Shown in pieces: positions 17,610-25,776 of a stretch of DNA of 64,000 nucleotides. The notes under the pieces are model-generated. The model did no database searches. It was given only the letters and a program-made list of their open reading frames with translations, and was not told the origin of the DNA. The stretch comes from Alterisphingorhabdus sp038748365 (GTDB taxonomy: Bacteria; Pseudomonadota; Alphaproteobacteria; Sphingomonadales; Sphingomonadaceae): NCBI GenBank assembly GCA_038748365.1, contig JBCDIZ010000001.1, positions 496,001 through 560,000 on the forward strand, given 5' to 3'. The stretch's first letter is position 1, and each line of letters starts with the position of its first letter. A program made the translations under genes and the position numbers.

Positions 17610-18089
17610 TTAACGATAGGGCGCATCGGCTTCAAGGTTTGCGGCAATCGCCCGCTCCCACTTGTCGCCATTCTCCAGCAGCTTGTATTTGTCGTAAATC
17701 AGTTCCTCGCGCGTTTCCGTCGCATATTCAAAATTCGGCCCCTCAACCACAGCATCCACCGGACAGGCTTCCTGACAGAAACCGCAATAGATGCACTTGG
17801 TCATGTCGATGTCATAACGGGTGGTACGGCGCGAACCATCCTCGCGCGGCTCGGCCTCAATGGTAATCGCCTGTGCCGGACACACCGCCTCGCACAGCTT
17901 GCAGGCAATGCAGCGCTCCTCGCCATTGGGATAACGCCGCAACGCATGCTCCCCCCGGAACCGCGGCGAAATCGGGTTCTTCTCATAGGGGTAATTCACC
18001 GTCTTCTTCGGCTTGAAAAAATAACTTAGCGTCAGCGCATGCGCCTTGATAAATTCGTAAAGCGTAAAGGCTTTGATGGTCTGAATCAT
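17610..18089 (-). CDS. nuoI: NADH-quinone oxidoreductase subunit I
   Basis: A 159-residue ferredoxin-like subunit carrying the N6a and N6b [4Fe-4S] clusters. The two Cys motifs are CIACKLCEAVCPAQAI and CIYCGFCQEACPVDAVVEG, and the preceding FRGEHALRRYPNGEERC stretch is typical. It overlaps nuoH by 4 bp. The ~110 bp gap to nuoJ (17500-17609) has GC-rich short inverted repeats but no gene. Confidence 0.97.
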   Translation of the reverse strand: MIQTIKAFTLYEFIKAHALTLSYFFKPKKTVNYPYEKNPISPRFRGEHALRRYPNGEERCIACKLCEAVCPAQAITIEAEPREDGSRRTTRYDIDMTKCIYCGFCQEACPVDAVVEGPNFEYATETREELIYDKYKLLENGDKWERAIAANLEADAPYR

Positions 18090-19132
18090 AACCCAACCCT
18101 TGTGTACATGACATAACCACTCACCAGCACCACGAACAGCAGCGACAGCGGCAGGAAGATTTTCCAGCCCAGGCGCATGAGCTGGTCATAGCGATAGCGC
18201 GGCACCGTCGCCCATATCCAAGAGAACAGGAAGAAGGTGAGGAACATTTTTAGGAACAGCCAGAGGATGCCGGGCACCGCATAAAGCGGCTCCCAGTCAA
18301 AAGGCGGCAGCCAACCACCCCAGAACAGGATGACATTGAGCGCGCACATCAGCAGGATATTGGCATATTCACCGAGCCAGAACAGCGCGAAGCTCATCGA
18401 GCTATATTCGGTCTGATAACCGGCAACCAGCTCGGATTCCGCCTCGGTCAGGTCAAATGGCGCACGCGCTGTTTCCGCCAGTGAGGAGATAAAGAACACC
18501 ACCCACATCGGGAAGAGCAGTAGGTTAAACCCATAGGCGTTGACAAAGCCCAGCCCATGGCCGCGCTGCGCCTCGATAATGCCGTTGAGATTGAAGGTGC
18601 CCGAAAATAGCACCACGCAGATCAGCACGAAGCCGATCGAAACTTCGTAGCTAATCATCTGCGCCGCAGCGCGCATGGCGGAGAAGAAGGGATATTTCGA
18701 GTTGGATGCCCAACCGGAAATCACTACGCCGTAAACGCCGAGCGAACTGATCGCCAGCACATAGAGCAGGCCGACATTGATATCCGCCAGCACCATCTCC
18801 GGGCTGAACGGGATCACCGCCCAGGCCATCAGCGCCACGGTAAAGGTGATGATCGGCGCCAGCAGGAACAGGCCCTTATTGGCGCTGGACGGAATAATGG
18901 TTTCCTGCAGGAACACCTTCAGGCCATCGGCAAAGCTCTGCAACAGGCCGAAAGGACCGACTACATTGGGGCCACGGCGCAGCGAAATCGCGGCAATCAC
19001 CTTACGATCAAAATAGATGATATACGCCACCGCCAGCATCACCGGCAATGCGATCAGCAAAATGCCCGCAATAGTGGCGATGAACCAAGCGGCTTCATAG
19101 CTAAGGCCGAAAGATTGGAAGAATTCGGTCAC
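18086..19132 (-). CDS. nuoH: NADH-quinone oxidoreductase subunit H
   Basis: A 348-residue, eight-TM subunit at the junction of the hydrophilic and membrane arms; it lines the ubiquinone tunnel. Hallmarks include YFDRKVIAAISLRRGPNVVGPFGLLQSFADGLK near the N-terminus, FFISSLAETARAPFDLTEAESELVAGYQTEYSSM (the acidic loop) and WIWATVPRYRYDQLMRLGWK. Separated from nuoG by 130 bp holding a palindromic repeat. Confidence 0.97.
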   Translation of the reverse strand: MTEFFQSFGLSYEAAWFIATIAGILLIALPVMLAVAYIIYFDRKVIAAISLRRGPNVVGPFGLLQSFADGLKVFLQETIIPSSANKGLFLLAPIITFTVALMAWAVIPFSPEMVLADINVGLLYVLAISSLGVYGVVISGWASNSKYPFFSAMRAAAQMISYEVSIGFVLICVVLFSGTFNLNGIIEAQRGHGLGFVNAYGFNLLLFPMWVVFFISSLAETARAPFDLTEAESELVAGYQTEYSSMSFALFWLGEYANILLMCALNVILFWGGWLPPFDWEPLYAVPGILWLFLKMFLTFFLFSWIWATVPRYRYDQLMRLGWKIFLPLSLLFVVLVSGYVMYTRVGL

Positions 19133-19160
19133 TTATGCTCTCCCCGATCTTTCCCCAAAA

Positions 19161-19244
19161 CCGTTAGGGCTGAGCTTGTCGAAGCCCGTTTCTCAGTATT
19201 GCGCCAAGACGAGAGACGCCCTTCGACAGGCTCAGGGCTAACGG
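19161..19244. repeat. REP-like palindromic element, type B
   Basis: Left arm ccgttagggctgagcttgtc plus gaag, right arm cttcgacaggctcagggcta plus acgg: near-perfect inverted repeats of about 24 bp around a ~36 bp loop. It lies inside the nuo operon between nuoG and nuoH. The hairpin would form in the nuo transcript and could mark an RNA processing or stability boundary. Confidence 0.75.
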
Positions 19245-19262
19245 TATTAGTTTGAGTGCGCC

Positions 19263-21293
19263 TCATTCCGCCGCCTCCAGCATTTCATCAGCATGGAGCA
19301 ATTCGGCTGAACACCGCTGCATCGTCTGGCTCGCCCGGGCAATCGCATTGGTTAGGTAGAAATCCGCAATCGGATAGCGCACCATGCCTTCAGGCTTGTC
19401 GTCCAGCTTGGGTGGCGCCCATTCAAATGCAATCACGCCCTCATCGGCCAGCTCCGGCACAGCCGCCACCATAGCCGCGCGGCATTCGGCAAAGCTGTTG
19501 AATGGCAGGGTATGACCCAGCACATCGGAAAGCGCGCGCAGGATCGACCAGTCTTCGCGGGCATCACCCGGCGCGAACACTGCCTTGTCAGAGAATTGCA
19601 CCCGGCCTTCCAGATTGACATAGGTGCCATTCTTTTCCGGATAGGCGGCGGCGGGCAAGATCACATCCGCCGCATGCGCACCCTTGTCGCCATGATGACC
19701 GATAAACACCTTGAAGCTGTCTTCAAAGGCTGTGAAATCGACCTCATCAGCACCCAGCAGGAAGGTCAGCTTCGGCTTGGCCGCGACAATATCCGCCATA
19801 CCACCCAGCTGGGCATAGCCGAGCATTAGCCCGCCCATACGCGCGGCAGAGAAATGCAGCACGTTAAAGCCGTTCCAGGCGTCCTGATCTTTGGTCGCGG
19901 GGCGGACCATGTTGAACTTGTCCGCCAGCTTGAGCGCCGCACCATGCGCGCCGTCAATCGCCAGCGCTGCACCACCGACAATCACCGCCGGACGCTCCGC
20001 AGCTTTCAGTGCATCGCTGAGTTTTTTCGGCAGGCGTTTCAGGATTTTAAGGTCCTCGCCCAGCCATTCCACCTTATAGGTCAAATCAACTTCAGGACCG
20101 ATGGCAAAGACCTTCGCGCCGCGCTTGATCGCCTTGCGGATGCGGGTATTGGCGAGCGGCGCTTCCCAGCGGATATTGGTACCGATCAGCAGGATCGCAT
20201 CGGCGGTTTCAATGCCATTGAGGCCAGAATTGAAATTGACCGCCGCCATGCTGGACACATCATAGGCCATGCCGGTCTGGCGGCCTTCGAGCAGACTTGA
20301 ACCCATCGCCCCGACCAGCTCACGCGCGGCAAACATGGTTTCGCAATCAACCAGATCACCTGCAATCGCTGCCACGGAAGACCCGGCATCTTTCGCCTTT
20401 TTGGCAATCGCCTTAAAAGCCTCGTCCCAACTTGCCTCAACTAGCTTACTGGATTTGCGGATATAGGGCTTGTCCAGACGGCGGCGCATCAAGCCATCAA
20501 CGGCATAGCGCGTCTTGTCGGTCGCCCATTCCTCGTTCACATCATCATTGACCCGCGGCAATACGCGCAGAACTTCGCGGCCCCGGCTGTCAAAGCGGAC
20601 ATTGGTGCCGACCGCGTCCATCACATCTATGCCGAGCGTCTTTTTCAACTCCCATGGACGCGCCTCAAACGCATAAGGCTTACTGGTGAGCGCACCGACC
20701 GGGCAGAGATCGACGACATTACCCGACAGCTCAGACTGGACCGCATGTTCTAGATAGCTGGTAATCTGCATATTCTCGCCGCGACCAATGGCGCCGATAT
20801 CCTCAACCCCTGCCACTTCCTCGGCAAAGCGCACGCAGCGGGTGCAGTGGATGCAGCGAGTCATGATCGTCTTGACGATCGGGCCCATATATTTTTCGGT
20901 GACAGCGCGCTTATTCTCTTCATAGCGCGTCGAACCGCGACCATAGGCCATGGCCTGATCCTGCAGATCGCACTCGCCGCCCTGATCGCAAATCGGGCAA
21001 TCCAGTGGATGGTTGATCAGCAGAAATTCCATCACGCCTTCGCGCGCTTTCTTGACCATCTCGCTATCAGTGCGGATTTCCTGTCCTTCAGCAGCCGGCA
21101 ACGCACAGCTCGCCTGCGGCTTGGGCGGTCCGGGCTTCACCTCAACCAGACACATGCGGCAATTGCCGGCGATACTGAGGCGCTCATGATAGCAGAAACG
21201 CGGGATTTCCTTGCCCGCAAGCTCACAAGCCTGAAGCACAGTCGCGCCTGCGGGAACTTCCATTTCTACGCCATCTACGGTGACTTTAGGCAT
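19263..21293 (-). CDS. nuoG: NADH-quinone oxidoreductase subunit G
   Basis: 676 residues from MPKVTVDGVEMEV (ATG at 21293, preceded by GGGAGAAAGGG); an ATG at 21320 would overlap the upstream gene more. The N-terminal [2Fe-2S] domain has CYHERLSIAGNCRMCLVE. The N5 cluster uses His/Cys in HPLDCPICDQGGECDLQDQ, and the N4 cluster uses RCIHCTRCVRFAEEV. This is followed by a molybdopterin-oxidoreductase-like domain without cofactor-binding function. Overlaps the retropepsin-like gene by 8 bp. Confidence 0.97.
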   Translation of the reverse strand: MPKVTVDGVEMEVPAGATVLQACELAGKEIPRFCYHERLSIAGNCRMCLVEVKPGPPKPQASCALPAAEGQEIRTDSEMVKKAREGVMEFLLINHPLDCPICDQGGECDLQDQAMAYGRGSTRYEENKRAVTEKYMGPIVKTIMTRCIHCTRCVRFAEEVAGVEDIGAIGRGENMQITSYLEHAVQSELSGNVVDLCPVGALTSKPYAFEARPWELKKTLGIDVMDAVGTNVRFDSRGREVLRVLPRVNDDVNEEWATDKTRYAVDGLMRRRLDKPYIRKSSKLVEASWDEAFKAIAKKAKDAGSSVAAIAGDLVDCETMFAARELVGAMGSSLLEGRQTGMAYDVSSMAAVNFNSGLNGIETADAILLIGTNIRWEAPLANTRIRKAIKRGAKVFAIGPEVDLTYKVEWLGEDLKILKRLPKKLSDALKAAERPAVIVGGAALAIDGAHGAALKLADKFNMVRPATKDQDAWNGFNVLHFSAARMGGLMLGYAQLGGMADIVAAKPKLTFLLGADEVDFTAFEDSFKVFIGHHGDKGAHAADVILPAAAYPEKNGTYVNLEGRVQFSDKAVFAPGDAREDWSILRALSDVLGHTLPFNSFAECRAAMVAAVPELADEGVIAFEWAPPKLDDKPEGMVRYPIADFYLTNAIARASQTMQRCSAELLHADEMLEAAE

Positions 21294-21699
21294 TATTGCC
21301 CTTTCTCCCATGCTTAACACCGACCGCCATACCGCCGGGAATATTGGGGTTTTCCGGGTTTGGGACCAGCTTTCTGTGCAGAGGATGTATAATTACGTCC
21401 ATATCTTCCATCGGAATAGCGCCAAGCAGCGGTTCATCACCCATGATCAGCGCGCCGGTAAAGGCATTGCGTTTGCCAAAACGGACGCGCACCGGACCAA
21501 CATAGGGAACCAGCTTGCGCGCTCCATCCGCCAGTGTCACCTCACGCTGCTCAAGCTCTTCAAGCTCAAGCTGGTTTGCAACATGCTGCGGGATAACAAG
21601 CCACATCGAACCACTGTCAACCAGTGCGTTGACGGTGATCGACCCCAGGTCGTTTCTGGCTGAATTGGCCAGTTCTATTTCTGCATGTACTATGCCCAT
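21286..21699 (-). CDS. retropepsin-like (clan AA) aspartic protease
   Basis: A 137-residue soluble protein. After a first strand (MGIVHAEIELANSA) it has ITVNALVDSGSMWLVIP, the D-S/T-G catalytic loop of retropepsin-type proteases. Next comes a flap-like hydrophobic segment, then GDEPLLGAIPMEDMDVIIHP, matching the ILGxxxLE-type psi-loop of bacterial single-domain aspartic proteases. Such enzymes act as homodimers. It sits between nuoF (1 bp gap) and nuoG (8 bp overlap), so it is translated with complex I. The substrate is unknown; a role in subunit maturation or turnover is inference only. Confidence 0.82.
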   Translation of the reverse strand: MGIVHAEIELANSARNDLGSITVNALVDSGSMWLVIPQHVANQLELEELEQREVTLADGARKLVPYVGPVRVRFGKRNAFTGALIMGDEPLLGAIPMEDMDVIIHPLHRKLVPNPENPNIPGGMAVGVKHGRKGNNA

Positions 21700-21700
21700 A

Positions 21701-23032
21701 TCATTCCGCCGCCTCCATCATTTCCTCGGAACCACCGCCCTGACGCTCACGGATGCGGCGTTCCATTTCGGGGCGGAAGTGGCGGATTAGGCCCTGGATC
21801 GGCCAAGCCGCAGCATCACCAAGGGCGCAGATGGTGTGGCCCTCGACCTGTTTGGTGACTTCAAATAGCGTATCGATATCGGCAATATCAGCGTCACCGG
21901 TGCGCATTTTTTCCATCACGCGCCACATCCAGCCTGTGCCCTCACGACATGGCGTGCACTGACCGCAGCTTTCATGCTTGTAGAAATAGCTGATACGGCT
22001 GATCGCCTGAATAATATCGGTTGACTTGTCCATCACGATGACCGCCGCTGTGCCGAGACCTGAGCCCAGGTCTTTCAGCCCGTCAAAGTCCATCGGAGCG
22101 CCCATAATCTGCTCGGCCGGGATTAGCGGCACCGAGGAGCCGCCGGGGATCACCGCCAGCAGATTGTCCCAACCACCGGTAATGCCGCCGCAATGCTTCT
22201 CGATCAGGTCCTTGAACGGAATGCTCATTGCCTCTTCGACAACGCATGGCTTGTCGACATGACCGGAAATCTGGAACAGCTTAGTGCCATGGTTATTCTC
22301 ACGGCCAAAGCTGCTGAACCAACTGCCACCGCGGCGCAGGATCGTTGGCACCACCGCGATGCTCTCAACATTGTTGACCGTGGTCGGACAGCCATACAGC
22401 CCTGCTCCAGCGGGGAAAGGCGGCTTGAGGCGCGGCTGACCTTTTTTGCCTTCCAGGCTCTCAATCATCGCGGTTTCTTCGCCGCAAATATAGGCCCCTG
22501 CCCCGCGATGGACGAAGACGTCGAAATCATAGCCGGATTTAGCAGCGTTTTTGCCGAGCAGCCCGGCGGCATAAGCCTCTTCCACCGCCGCCTGCAGCGT
22601 TTCTGCCTCGCGAATATATTCGCCGCGAATATAGATATAGGCCGCCCGCGCGCGCATCGCGAAACCGGCGACCAGCGCACCCTCGATCAGCTTGTGCGGA
22701 TCGTGGCGGAGTATCTCGCGGTCCTTGCAGCTGCCCGGCTCAGATTCATCGGCATTGATAACCAGAAAACTGGGACGTGGGTTTCCCTTGGCATCTTTAG
22801 GCGCTTCTTTGGGCATAAAAGACCATTTGAGACCGGTCGGGAAACCTGCACCACCGCGACCACGCAAGCCCGATGCCTTGATTTCGTCGATGATCTTGCC
22901 ATTGCCGAGCGCAATCAGGTCTTTGGTCTTGTCCCAATCGCCACGCGCCTGCGCTGCCTTCAGGCCCCAGTCCTGAAAACCGTAGACATTGGTAAAAATG
23001 CGATCTTTGTCTTGGAGGAAATCGAAGCTCAT
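21701..23032 (-). CDS. nuoF: NADH-quinone oxidoreductase subunit F
   Basis: A 443-residue subunit with the NADH site, FMN and [4Fe-4S] cluster N3. The glycine-rich GLRGRGGAGFPTGLKW (near 22835-22885) and INADESEPGSCKDR bind FMN/NADH, and HESCGQCTPCREGTGWMW plus a later Cys (TICALGDA) bind the cluster. It starts MSFDFLQDKDRIFTNVYGFQ. The stop of the small upstream membrane ORF overlaps this start by 4 bp. A diverged copy of this 5' end lies ~530 bp upstream at 23468-23567. Confidence 0.97.
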   Translation of the reverse strand: MSFDFLQDKDRIFTNVYGFQDWGLKAAQARGDWDKTKDLIALGNGKIIDEIKASGLRGRGGAGFPTGLKWSFMPKEAPKDAKGNPRPSFLVINADESEPGSCKDREILRHDPHKLIEGALVAGFAMRARAAYIYIRGEYIREAETLQAAVEEAYAAGLLGKNAAKSGYDFDVFVHRGAGAYICGEETAMIESLEGKKGQPRLKPPFPAGAGLYGCPTTVNNVESIAVVPTILRRGGSWFSSFGRENNHGTKLFQISGHVDKPCVVEEAMSIPFKDLIEKHCGGITGGWDNLLAVIPGGSSVPLIPAEQIMGAPMDFDGLKDLGSGLGTAAVIVMDKSTDIIQAISRISYFYKHESCGQCTPCREGTGWMWRVMEKMRTGDADIADIDTLFEVTKQVEGHTICALGDAAAWPIQGLIRHFRPEMERRIRERQGGGSEEMMEAAE

Positions 23033-23250
23033 TTGTTATTCCATTTCCGAATGACGTGTTGCAAGAACCCAGCGACTCCAATCATAATGCCCACAGAGCC
23101 AAGTCGGAGCTGCTCGTCTTGGGAATAATCATACCAGACCGAGTAAGCCGCAAAACCAACGAAAGAGATAGCTATTACAGAAAGCAGAACAATCGAGAGT
23201 TTTTCACCGGCATCGCGGTCAGTCCAGTTAATCGGCTTCGAAACGGTCAT
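23029..23250 (-). CDS. small membrane protein upstream of nuoF
   Basis: 73 residues from the ATG at 23250 (MTVSKPINWTDRDAGEKLS), with two hydrophobic segments, IVLLSVIAISFVGFAAYSVW and a shorter SVGIMIGVAGFLQHVI, and a basic end (RKWNNK). Not recognised. Its stop overlaps the nuoF ATG by 4 bp and its start overlaps the preceding small gene by 23 bp, so it is embedded in the nuo transcript. Possible roles are a complex I assembly or accessory factor, or simply a passenger of the local duplication. Confidence 0.6.
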   Translation of the reverse strand: MTVSKPINWTDRDAGEKLSIVLLSVIAISFVGFAAYSVWYDYSQDEQLRLGSVGIMIGVAGFLQHVIRKWNNK

Positions 23251-23416
23251 CACCAATCTCCCCACCGGACTTTTTGCCAAAGGCACTAAAGGCGCCAAAG
23301 AAGAAGGCAAGGATCAGCCAGACAACCCAGCTGCCCCCCTGCAAGAATTTCACAATCGCCAAGATCAGAAAGATCAAGCCTATAACCGGCATGCCGGTTT
23401 TGCGTACCTTATCCAT
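23228..23416 (-). CDS. small membrane protein (62 aa)
   Basis: Starts at the ATG at 23416 (MDKVRKTGMPVIGLIFLI). It has two closely spaced hydrophobic stretches, PVIGLIFLILAIVKFL and SWVVWLILAFFFGAFSAF, followed by a charged tail (KKSGGEIGDDRFEAD). Not recognised. Its ATG overlaps the TGA of a relic nuoE 3' end (TGATGG), the same coupling by which the true nuoE meets its downstream mini-gene. Overlaps the following 73-residue gene by 23 bp. Confidence 0.55.
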   Translation of the reverse strand: MDKVRKTGMPVIGLIFLILAIVKFLQGGSWVVWLILAFFFGAFSAFGKKSGGEIGDDRFEAD

Positions 23417-23567
23417 CACCACTCTCCGCGGTAGACGTGGTTGGCACCATCGATGTACGGGCCTTGGCCCAATCGCTTCGCACCAGGGTGACATTTCGGA
23501 CCCAGTCCCGAAAACCGTATGCATTAGCAGAGATGCGATCTTTGTCTTGGAGGAAATCGAAGCTCAT
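23409..23567 (-). pseudogene. duplicated nuoF start fused to relic nuoE end
   Basis: From the ATG at 23567 this reads MSFDFLQDKDRISANAYGFR and then DWVRNVTLVRSDWAKAR. It is clearly the first ~37 codons of nuoF with scattered substitutions. After ~23460 the DNA instead matches the last ~35 bp of nuoE: gccaaccacgtctaccgcg and gagagtggtgatgg against nuoE gccaatcacgactatcggg and gagagtggtaatgg. The join is out of frame, leaving a 52-codon open frame that stops at 23409. A fused peptide might still be translated, because the start overlaps the preceding mini-gene stop (ATGA), but it cannot be a working subunit. Confidence 0.75.
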
Positions 23568-23647
23568 TCTTCGTCACCACTTTTCAAGGCGAAAAACACC
23601 ACGGCTAAGGCCATAAAAACGGCTCCCAGTGCAATCCATACAGCCAT
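23564..23647 (-). CDS. 27-residue single-TM mini-protein after nuoE
   Basis: ATG at 23647 to TGA at 23564, reading MAVWIALGAVFMALAVVFFA then LKSGDEE: one hydrophobic helix and a short charged tail. It begins on the nuoE stop (TAATG) and ends on the start of the nuoF-like fragment (ATGA). Such tight coupling on both sides argues for translation. Possible role: a complex I-associated micropeptide. No homologue is known to me. Confidence 0.5.
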   Translation of the reverse strand: MAVWIALGAVFMALAVVFFALKSGDEE

Positions 23648-24315
23648 TACCACTCTCCCCGATAGTCGTGATTGGCATCGACCATATCTTTCAGCGTCGT
23701 CGGCCCACCTTCAGGCTCGCTAGACTGGCGCCCCTCTATCTGGCTACCGGTTTTGGGTTGCTCGCCATTGGCCAGTGCCTCGAGAATGGCGGTCGCGGTG
23801 TCATAGTCGAGGTCTTCATAATTATCGTCATTGATCTGGAACATCGGCGCAGAGGAGCAATTGCCCATGCATTCCACCTCGGTCAGGGTGAACATACCAT
23901 CAGGCGTGGTCTTGCCCTTGACCATACCCTTATTCTTGCACGCCGCCATGACGTCATCCGATCCACGCAGCATGCACGGCGTGGTGCCGCAGACCTGCAC
24001 ATGATAGCGGCCGACCGGCACCAGATTGTACATGGTGTAGAAGGTCGCGACCTCATAGGCGCGCATAAATGGCATATCGAGATAATCAGCGACATATTCG
24101 ATCACCGGAACCGGAAGCCAGCCCTGCGTCTCCGTCTCTGCTCCCACCTGACGCTGCGCCAGATCAAGCAACGGCATCACTGCCGAGCGCTGCCGACCTT
24201 CCGGATAGCGCGCAACAATTGCCTTGGCCTGCTTGTCATTTGCAGGCGTATAAGCAAAGCCACCCCAGCGGGCGCGGACTTCGGCTTCATCGGGAATATC
24301 AGCGTTACCAGCCAT
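23647..24315 (-). CDS. nuoE: NADH-quinone oxidoreductase subunit E
   Basis: 222 residues from MAGNADIPDEAEVRARW (ATG 24315). A thioredoxin-like fold carrying [2Fe-2S] cluster N1a, with its Cys pairs in CGTTPCMLRG and ECMGNCSSAP. A C-terminal extension of ~45 residues (EALANGEQPKTGSQIEGRQ and onward) is typical of alphaproteobacterial NuoE. The upstream Met at 24366 lies inside the preceding small gene and is not used. The last 12 codons are duplicated at 23418-23455. Confidence 0.96.
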   Translation of the reverse strand: MAGNADIPDEAEVRARWGGFAYTPANDKQAKAIVARYPEGRQRSAVMPLLDLAQRQVGAETETQGWLPVPVIEYVADYLDMPFMRAYEVATFYTMYNLVPVGRYHVQVCGTTPCMLRGSDDVMAACKNKGMVKGKTTPDGMFTLTEVECMGNCSSAPMFQINDDNYEDLDYDTATAILEALANGEQPKTGSQIEGRQSSEPEGGPTTLKDMVDANHDYRGEW

Positions 24316-24547
24316 TGCGTATGCTCCGCCAAATTTTTTGGGAAATTGTGAATACAGCAAAGCCAATCAGACCCAGTATCGCTATAAGAAGAATAAAATT
24401 CCCTATCTGATTATAAGGCTGGGGCAGCTCATTGACCCAGGCCATCAAATATATTGCTAAGAAGGCTAAAGGGATCGCCAATATCTGTAGAAGAACGTGG
24501 CCTGAAAAAATGGCTGCACCTTTGCCTAGTTTGTTTGTCATGCTCAC
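24305..24547 (-). CDS. small two-TM membrane protein between nuoD and nuoE
   Basis: 80 residues from GTG 24547, or 78 from ATG 24541. Two hydrophobic helices, HVLLQILAIPLAFLAIYLMAW and IGNFILLIAILGLIGFAVF, are joined by NELPQPYNQ, with a basic end (SQKIWRSIRNGW). The GTG overlaps the nuoD stop (GTGA) and the stop lies 10 bp inside nuoE, so it is translated within the operon. Not recognised; not one of the 14 core subunits. Confidence 0.6.
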   Translation of the reverse strand: MSMTNKLGKGAAIFSGHVLLQILAIPLAFLAIYLMAWVNELPQPYNQIGNFILLIAILGLIGFAVFTISQKIWRSIRNGW

Positions 24548-25776
24548 CGGTCACACTCCCCGAACACAACGTCGATCGCGCCGAGAATGGCGGTGGCGTC
24601 GGGCAGCATATGGCCTTTGCACATGAAATCCATTGCCTGCAGATGCGAAAATGCCGTCGGGCGGATTTTGCAGCGATAGGGTTTGTTGCTGCCATCGGCG
24701 ACGAGATAGACGCCGAATTCGCCCTTGGGGCTTTCGGTGGCGACATAGACTTCGCCGGCAGGCACATGGAAGCCCTCAGTGTAGAGCTTGAAATGATGGA
24801 TCAGCGCTTCCATCGATTGCTTCATCTCGCCGCGCTTGGGCGGTACAATCTTGCGGTCGGTTGAGGCAATCGGGCCTTCGGGCATTTGCTGCAAACATTG
24901 CCGCATGATGCGCGCAGACTGGCGCACTTCCTCAACGCGGACCATAAAGCGATCATAACAATCGCCGCGCGTCCCTACCGGCACGTCAAATTCCATCCGG
25001 TCATAAACATCATAAGGCTGCGACTTGCGCAGATCCCAGGCGATGCCCGAACCGCGGATCATCGGGCCGGAAAAGCCCCATTTGATCGCATCATCCTTGC
25101 TGACGGTGGCGATATCGACATTGCGCTGCTTGAAGATACGGTTGTCGGTGACAAGACTCATCGCGTCTTCAAACAGCTTGGGGAACTCGTCGAGCCAGTC
25201 AGCTATATCGGTGAGCAGCTTGAGCGGCACATCTTGATGCACGCCGCCAGGACGGAACCAGGCGCTGTGCATACGCGCGCCAGAGGCCCGCTCAAAAAAC
25301 TCAAGGCACTGCTCGCGGATTTCAAAAATCCAGATATTCGGCGTCATCGCGCCGACATCCATCACATGCGCACCGATATTGAGCATGTGGTTGCAGATAC
25401 GCGTCAGCTCGGCGAACAATACACGCAGATACTGGCCACGCTCGGGCACCTCCAGATCGAGCAGCTTCTCGATCGCCAGCACATAGCTATATTCCTGCGC
25501 CAGCGGCGAGCAGTAATCGAGCCGGTCAAAATAGGGCAAAGCTTGCAAATAGGTCTTGTATTCGATCAGCTTCTCGGTGCCGCGATGCAGCAGGCCGACA
25601 TGCGGATCGACACGCTCAATAATCTCACCATCCAGCTCCATCACCATGCGCAACACGCCATGCGCGGCAGGATGCTGCGGGCCGAAATTGATGGTGTAAT
25701 TCTGGATTTCCAGATCGCCGACCGTCGGATCGGCGGCATCGGCCTCACCCAGCATTTCTTCGATATAGTCCGCCAT
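24544..25776 (-). CDS. nuoD: NADH-quinone oxidoreductase subunit D
   Basis: A 410-residue, 49-kDa-type subunit that forms the ubiquinone head-group site together with NuoB. Typical stretches are INFGPQHPAAHGVLRMVMELDGE (the His of the quinone site), DPHVGLLHRGTEKLIEYK, YVLAIEKLLDLEVP, and the C-terminal ESPKGEFGVYLVADGSNKPYRCKIRPT and ILGAIDVVFGECDR end. The start shares one base with the nuoC stop (TAATG). Confidence 0.97.
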   Translation of the reverse strand: MADYIEEMLGEADAADPTVGDLEIQNYTINFGPQHPAAHGVLRMVMELDGEIIERVDPHVGLLHRGTEKLIEYKTYLQALPYFDRLDYCSPLAQEYSYVLAIEKLLDLEVPERGQYLRVLFAELTRICNHMLNIGAHVMDVGAMTPNIWIFEIREQCLEFFERASGARMHSAWFRPGGVHQDVPLKLLTDIADWLDEFPKLFEDAMSLVTDNRIFKQRNVDIATVSKDDAIKWGFSGPMIRGSGIAWDLRKSQPYDVYDRMEFDVPVGTRGDCYDRFMVRVEEVRQSARIMRQCLQQMPEGPIASTDRKIVPPKRGEMKQSMEALIHHFKLYTEGFHVPAGEVYVATESPKGEFGVYLVADGSNKPYRCKIRPTAFSHLQAMDFMCKGHMLPDATAILGAIDVVFGECDR

